A model generated the notes under the pieces. The model was not told the origin of the DNA. It made no database searches and saw only the letters and a program-made list of their open reading frames with translations. The position numbers were made by a program, and so were the translations under genes. Positions 7,141 through 10,949 of a DNA stretch of 10,949 nt are shown in pieces. The first letter of the stretch is position 1. The number at the start of each line of letters is the position of its first letter. Source of the stretch: an uncultured Rickettsiales bacterium (lineage in GTDB: Bacteria > Pseudomonadota > Alphaproteobacteria > Rickettsiales > UBA998); assembly GCA_937982385.1 (NCBI GenBank), contig CALJMC010000120.1:1-10949 (forward strand). Reading direction: 5' to 3'.

Positions 7141-8100
7141 CTAATTACCAAAGATTCCGCCTTGTGCGGATACCCTGATAAACGGAGGAGCTAAGATAAT
7201 CAATATAAAAGCAGGCATAAGCAACAGAATCAACGGAATCGTCATCAAAACAGGCAAACGTCCCGCTTTTTGCTCAGCTACCATCAAGCGTGTTAAACGA
7301 TAATCTTCCGATAAAACACGGAGCGTATCGGTGAGACTTGTTCCAAACTTCTCGGTTTGTATGAGTGCTGCGACTAGTGAACGGAATGGCACCAACCCTG
7401 TTCTATCACCTAAATTCATCAACGCTTTGGGGCGGTCATTAAGAAGCGCCAATTCAATGCGCGTTTGATTAAGTTCTTTCGTAACTTCAGGATGTGCGCG
7501 GCCTAATTCCTTACATACCCGTGTCAATGCTGCATCCAAAGCCAAACCAGACTCTACGCAGACCACAATCAAATCGAGAGCGTCCGGAAAAGAGCGAAGC
7601 AAGACCTGTTGACGCTTTTGTGTTGTGTTTGTCATGTAAAGATCGACACCGTAAAAGCCAATAAAAATCAGAATTATGCCCAATACCAAATTAAGCAAAT
7701 CGCCACTAATACCATTATTTATCAGCTCAGCCGCCATAATCGCAACACCAACCATACCAATAATAGGGCCTATCAACCGCTTATAAAGCAAAAGCGAACT
7801 TGGCTTATCAGGATCAGTGATGCCTGCATGCGCTGCTTTATCCTGCCATTCTTTAATCCCAGATTTAACATCAACACCAACGGCGCTAAGCAACCCCTGT
7901 GTGAAAGCAGAACCACCTGATGTTGGGCGTTCAATATCGACTAAGTCTTCACCATCGATCCCAGTATCATAGTGATCACCCTCTTGCTCAAAAACGCGCA
8001 AGCTATCAGACTTCTTCTCCGTATTAAATACGTTAACCAAAACCATGTAACAGATAAATACACCAATGGCGGCTACTGTAGCCCATATGAATGCTTCCAT
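7141..8100 (-). CDS. tadC: Tad pilus inner-membrane platform protein TadC (type II secretion F family)
   Basis: TadC is one of two GspF-like inner-membrane proteins that form the platform of the tight-adherence (Flp) pilus machine, working with TadB and the ATPase CpaF. The protein is 319 residues. It has an N-terminal transmembrane helix (about residues 5-24), a cytoplasmic stretch, two helices near 110-127 and 136-155, a T2SSF domain beginning at SFPDALDLIVVCVESG (170-185), and a strongly hydrophobic C-terminal helix near 284-306. The segment GTSLTDTLRVLSEDYR followed by AEQKAGRLP (253-283) is typical of the family. The ATG at 8100 has a clear Shine-Dalgarno (AGGGGGC) that reaches the tadB stop; the genes are 11 bases apart, suggesting coupled translation. 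tadD would often follow, but here uvrB does. Confidence 0.94.
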   Translation of the reverse strand: MEAFIWATVAAIGVFICYMVLVNVFNTEKKSDSLRVFEQEGDHYDTGIDGEDLVDIERPTSGGSAFTQGLLSAVGVDVKSGIKEWQDKAAHAGITDPDKPSSLLLYKRLIGPIIGMVGVAIMAAELINNGISGDLLNLVLGIILIFIGFYGVDLYMTNTTQKRQQVLLRSFPDALDLIVVCVESGLALDAALTRVCKELGRAHPEVTKELNQTRIELALLNDRPKALMNLGDRTGLVPFRSLVAALIQTEKFGTSLTDTLRVLSEDYRLTRLMVAEQKAGRLPVLMTIPLILLLMPAFILIILAPPFIRVSAQGGIFGN

Positions 8101-8111
8101 AATTTTGCCCC

Positions 8112-9116
8112 CTATATCTCAAATTCTATCATATTTTTCACTACCACAAAGGCAGTTCCCAAGAGTGCAAACACACCCAAAATCACCTTAAAACCTGTAT
8201 CCGTTGTATAAAGCGGCTCAAGATGCGAGGGTGACATGATGGTTAGCACACCAAAAATAAATACTGGGAGCAGACCCAACACCCAACCTGTTGCACGGGC
8301 TTCAGATGTCATCGCCTTAATCTTTTGTCGCAACTGCTTACGTTTACGAATAATACCAGACAGATTTGAAATAACCTCAGCCAAATTACCACCTGTTTCC
8401 TGCTGAACATTCAACACCACTACGAAGAAGCGAATATCAGGCTCAGGAATGCGCTCACATAAACGTGCCAGCGCCTGTGAAATAGGGCGCCCCATGGCAA
8501 CTTCATCAGCGACCTGTTGAAATTCTGTACTCACAGGCTTGTCCATATTTTCTGCCACGAGCTTAATCGCTGTATGCAATGGAAAACCTGAACGTACGCT
8601 ACGTACAATCATATCCAACACATCTGGAAACATATCAATAAAGATATCGTTACGTTTACGAACACGCCCTGTCAAATAGATCTTAATAAGAAGAAGAGGC
8701 ACGCCAAGCGCAAGAATAAATGCGATGATAATAGCAAAAGAACCGGCGGCATCACTCAGAAAAGCACTGGAGGACAACACTACCAGCAGCAACAACGCCA
8801 TGGCAATATAGGCAGCAATAATAAGCCCTGTTTCTTTTATGCGCCCCGCCTGCATAATCAGTTCAGCTCCGCGCTCACCAATCAGCGGCAAACCCGACAC
8901 CATACCAAGCAGCGGTGTTTGAACAAGACTCTCCCTGAAAACGGAATTCTCAGGATCAAGATCAGAGTCTACGGCCTGCGTATCATCAATCATACGCTGC
9001 AGCGTGTTAGTTGCACGTTCAGACTGGCGCGTTTTAAACATCTTCGGGAAGAGCAGCATCAACAAGAAGTAAGACACAATAGCTACAACAACAAACATGA
9101 TAAGTGCTTGCAACAT
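8112..9116 (-). CDS. tadB: Tad pilus inner-membrane platform protein TadB (type II secretion F family)
   Basis: TadB pairs with TadC as the membrane platform of the Flp pilus assembly machine. From the chosen start it is 334 residues. It has an N-terminal helix (about 3-23), two hydrophobic segments near 98-120 and 126-147, a T2SSF domain starting at MFPDVLDMIVRSVRSGFPL (162-180) and including QQETGGNLAEVISNLS (238-253), then two C-terminal helices near 276-294 and 309-327. The frame opens at an ATG ending at 9131, but the four codons after that ATG carry a perfect GGAGG, which is much better explained as the ribosome site for the ATG at 9114-9116. I therefore start the protein at MLQALIMFVV. 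It lies 44 bases after cpaF and 11 bases before tadC. Confidence 0.94.
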   Translation of the reverse strand: MLQALIMFVVVAIVSYFLLMLLFPKMFKTRQSERATNTLQRMIDDTQAVDSDLDPENSVFRESLVQTPLLGMVSGLPLIGERGAELIMQAGRIKETGLIIAAYIAMALLLLVVLSSSAFLSDAAGSFAIIIAFILALGVPLLLIKIYLTGRVRKRNDIFIDMFPDVLDMIVRSVRSGFPLHTAIKLVAENMDKPVSTEFQQVADEVAMGRPISQALARLCERIPEPDIRFFVVVLNVQQETGGNLAEVISNLSGIIRKRKQLRQKIKAMTSEARATGWVLGLLPVFIFGVLTIMSPSHLEPLYTTDTGFKVILGVFALLGTAFVVVKNMIEFEI

Positions 9117-9123
9117 ATTATCT

Positions 9124-9128
9124 CCTCC
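9124..9128 (-). promoter_or_regulatory. Ribosome binding site that fixes the tadB start
   Basis: GGAGG on the minus strand lies 7 bases upstream of the ATG at 9114-9116. It sits just inside a longer open frame that would begin at 9131, so it argues for the shorter tadB product. Confidence 0.8.
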
Positions 9129-9160
9129 CATTATTATTTACGAATATCATATCTCTTTTC

Positions 9161-10759
9161 CTATAGCGGCGCAAGGCAGGCTGCCATCTCTTGACCAAGT
9201 CCATAATAATCAGCCTGCTCTAAGAAGCGCGGGCGTATGCCAGTTGACTCGAATTCTCCCTGCAACTTACCGTCAGAACCCATGCCTCGCACTTTATACT
9301 GAAATATGGTTTGAGTGCTGATAATGCCACTCTCCATGCCCACTATTTCTTCAATATGGGTGATGCGACGGCCACCATCACGCATGCGCTGTAGCTGCAC
9401 AATCAAATGCAACGCACTTGATATCTGATAGCGGAGCGACTGTTCAGGCACCTGAACACCCGACATACCCACCAAGTTCTCAACACGTGACAAACAATCG
9501 CGCGGTGAGTTAGAGTGAATCGTCGCCATAGAACCATCATGACCCGTATTCATTGCCGTGAGCACATCAATTACCTCATCACCACGAATCTCACCAAGAA
9601 TAATACGGTCAGGGCGCATACGCAGCGCATTCTTTACCAACTCACGCTGCGTCACCTCACCTTTACCTTCAATAGATGCAGGGCGTGTTTCCAGGCGCAA
9701 GACATGTGGCTGATGAAGTTGCAGTTCTGCTGCATCCTCAATCGTAATCACACGTTCACTTTCTTCAATATGACCAGACAGCGCATTCAGCAAGGTTGTT
9801 TTACCACTACCCGTACCGCCTGAAATGAGAATATTGAGGCGAATTTTTCCACAAATCTCGAGGAATCTACACATTTGAGGTGTCATTGACTGATAATCTA
9901 CATAATCTTTAAGCGGCATTTTATTTTGCTTAAATTTACGAATCGACACCAACGCACCATCAAGTGCGAGCGGCGGAATAATTGCATTGAAACGCGAGCC
10001 ATCTTCAAGACGCGCATCTACCATTGGGCTACTCTCATCAACGCGACGCCCTACACGAGAGACAATTCGTTGAATAATGCCCTTAAGATGCTCTTCATCA
10101 GTAAACGTAACATCTGTACGATAAATTTGACCACCCTTCTCGACATACACACATTTCGCAGTATTAATCAAAATATCGGCAATATCAGGATCCTGAAGCA
10201 GCGGCTCCAGCGGGCCTAAGCCAAGCAATTCATCAATCACTTGCTCATAAAGCAATTCAATTTGCGCACTATTGAGTGGCGCTTCTATTTCTGAGAATGA
10301 CTTTTCCGCGGTTTTTTGAATGCGCTCACGTCGCACTGACATCTCTAACTGCTGCAAAGCTGCAAAATCGACATTATTCACCAAACGCTCTATCAGCATT
10401 TTACGCGCTTCAATATAGCTTGGGGTTTCTAAGTTTCTATCCGTGTAATTTAAACCTGAGCGGCTATGCGCCTCTTCAATTTTTTGGGTAGTCATCCCAA
10501 ATGCTTGGCGGTCTACTCTGGCTACATCTGTGGACTCGCTCGTGTCTTGCGGCATCACCGCAGGCAATTGCATCTCTTGGCTTTGTTCTGGATGCTGAGG
10601 AGCCTGTGGCTCTTGCGGTGGTTGCCCTGTATTCACGGCATCCGGTCCTTGTTGATGTAGCACGTTAGGCACACGCTGTTCTACCACAGCCGCCACTTCT
10701 GACGTCTCCGGGTGCATCGTTCCATCTTCTGTGTGTTCAGAGGGTTTCTTACCAAACAT
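9161..10759 (-). CDS. cpaF: Tad pilus assembly ATPase CpaF (TadA)
   Basis: CpaF/TadA is the cytoplasmic secretion ATPase (VirB11/PilB-like superfamily) that drives Flp pilus assembly at the TadB/TadC platform. The 532-residue protein has a hydrophilic Pro/Gln-rich N-terminal region (about 30-75), a helical N-terminal domain with ELLGLGPLEPLL (177-188), and the ATPase core. The core shows Walker A GGTGSGKT (314-321, Lys320), the Asp-box VITIEDAAEL (337-346), Walker B RIILGEIRG (385-393, with Glu390), and the His-box segment GHDGSMATIHSNSP (406-419). The frame is open to an ATG at 10819, but the ATG at 10757-10759 is chosen. It has an AAGGGG ribosome site 6 bases upstream and begins 1 base after the stop of the preceding CpaE-like gene, whereas the longer start would overlap that gene by 59 bases. 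Confidence 0.96.
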   Translation of the reverse strand: MFGKKPSEHTEDGTMHPETSEVAAVVEQRVPNVLHQQGPDAVNTGQPPQEPQAPQHPEQSQEMQLPAVMPQDTSESTDVARVDRQAFGMTTQKIEEAHSRSGLNYTDRNLETPSYIEARKMLIERLVNNVDFAALQQLEMSVRRERIQKTAEKSFSEIEAPLNSAQIELLYEQVIDELLGLGPLEPLLQDPDIADILINTAKCVYVEKGGQIYRTDVTFTDEEHLKGIIQRIVSRVGRRVDESSPMVDARLEDGSRFNAIIPPLALDGALVSIRKFKQNKMPLKDYVDYQSMTPQMCRFLEICGKIRLNILISGGTGSGKTTLLNALSGHIEESERVITIEDAAELQLHQPHVLRLETRPASIEGKGEVTQRELVKNALRMRPDRIILGEIRGDEVIDVLTAMNTGHDGSMATIHSNSPRDCLSRVENLVGMSGVQVPEQSLRYQISSALHLIVQLQRMRDGGRRITHIEEIVGMESGIISTQTIFQYKVRGMGSDGKLQGEFESTGIRPRFLEQADYYGLGQEMAACLAPL

Positions 10760-10760
10760 G

Positions 10761-10949
10761 TTACACCCCTTCAGAGTTAGAATCGGAAGAGGCTTGTTTT
10801 TGTGAACGCTTGCGATCAAACTTTGAGGTCACTTCATCGACAAATTGCTGAATCTGATTGGCAAGAGGAGAGTTACCCAACTCAAAAATAGAAGAGCCAT
10901 TATTTTCTGCCCGAACCACAGTTTTAATGTCATTCGAGATGAAAAAATC
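10761..10949 (-). CDS. cpaE: C-terminus of a CpaE/TadZ-like pilus-localising ATPase (partial)
   Basis: Reading the minus strand inward from the right edge gives 62 codons and a TAA at 10761-10763. The peptide begins DFFISNDIKTVVRAENNGSS and continues with IFELGNSPLANQIQQF, then a Lys/Arg/Ser/Gln-rich tail. The pattern of an IsNDiktv segment, a residue run like RAENNG, and then LGNSPLANQI resembles the C-terminal part of CpaE/TadZ proteins, which carry a degenerate receiver domain and a MinD/ParA-like ATPase domain and place the Tad machine at the cell pole. The assignment rests on this short match and on the conserved order cpaE-cpaF-tadB-tadC. The ATPase motifs lie outside the window. The final 20 or so residues look disordered. 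Confidence 0.68.
   Translation of the reverse strand, partial: DFFISNDIKTVVRAENNGSSIFELGNSPLANQIQQFVDEVTSKFDRKRSQKQASSDSNSEGV
10766..10771 (-). promoter_or_regulatory. Ribosome binding site that fixes the cpaF start
   Basis: AAGGGG on the minus strand lies 6 bases upstream of the ATG at 10757-10759, within the last codons of the preceding gene. Its position and the adjacent stop codon suggest translational coupling of the CpaE-like gene and cpaF. Confidence 0.75.

Noticed and set aside
10760..10819. Additional 20 N-terminal residues for CpaF.
   Set aside because: They would overlap the C-terminus of the CpaE-like protein in another frame and ignore the AAGGGG site and adjacent ATG at 10757-10759.
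1..10949. CRISPR arrays, insertion sequences, tRNA genes, phage genes or a defence system.
   Set aside because: Nearly all bases are covered by recognisable chromosomal genes, and no direct repeat array, terminal inverted repeats, transposase or cloverleaf-like element was seen by eye.

Overview
The window looks like ordinary chromosome from a Gram-negative bacterium, most likely an alphaproteobacterium of moderate GC content. This is an inference from three things: the Caulobacter-style Tad (Cpa) pilus gene order cpaE-cpaF-tadB-tadC, the style of the MurA and UvrB proteins, and a base composition that looks close to balanced (estimated by eye, not counted). I cannot name the genus. Coding density is very high. 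The longest non-coding gaps are about 80-90 bases, so there is no empty stretch to describe. I see no mobile element, CRISPR array, tRNA or rRNA.

Layout. Bases 1-73 probably hold the last codons of a plus-strand gene, ending tail-to-tail against an unrecognised 106-residue protein on the minus strand (70-390). Upstream of that small gene, on the same strand, lies murA (469-1755), which performs the first committed step of peptidoglycan synthesis. An 88-base divergent spacer separates murA from a plus-strand cluster of three tightly packed genes: an HI0933/BaiN-family flavoprotein (1844-3028), the Na+/H+ antiporter nhaA (3067-4251) and an alpha/beta hydrolase of the esterase/kynurenine-formamidase type (4254-5132). 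The last two are only 2 bases apart.

The remaining half of the window is a minus-strand cluster. In transcription order it reads: the C-terminus of a CpaE/TadZ-like ATPase (entering at 10949), cpaF/tadA (pilus assembly ATPase), tadB and tadC (inner-membrane platform proteins), then uvrB (nucleotide excision repair). The spacings are 1, 44, 11 and 7 bases, so these genes probably share a transcript. CpaE-like protein positions the machine, CpaF hydrolyses ATP to drive it, and TadB and TadC form the membrane platform through which Flp-type pilin is assembled. The pilin, secretin and prepilin peptidase genes are not in this window. uvrB has no functional link to pili but is packed directly behind tadC. 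It ends in a 12-base tail-to-tail overlap with the hydrolase gene.

I found no convincing novel system. The points most worth a second look are the orphan 106-residue protein, the uvrB attachment to the tad cluster, the unclear catalytic acid of the hydrolase, and several translation starts that local ribosome-binding sites place inside the longest open frame.
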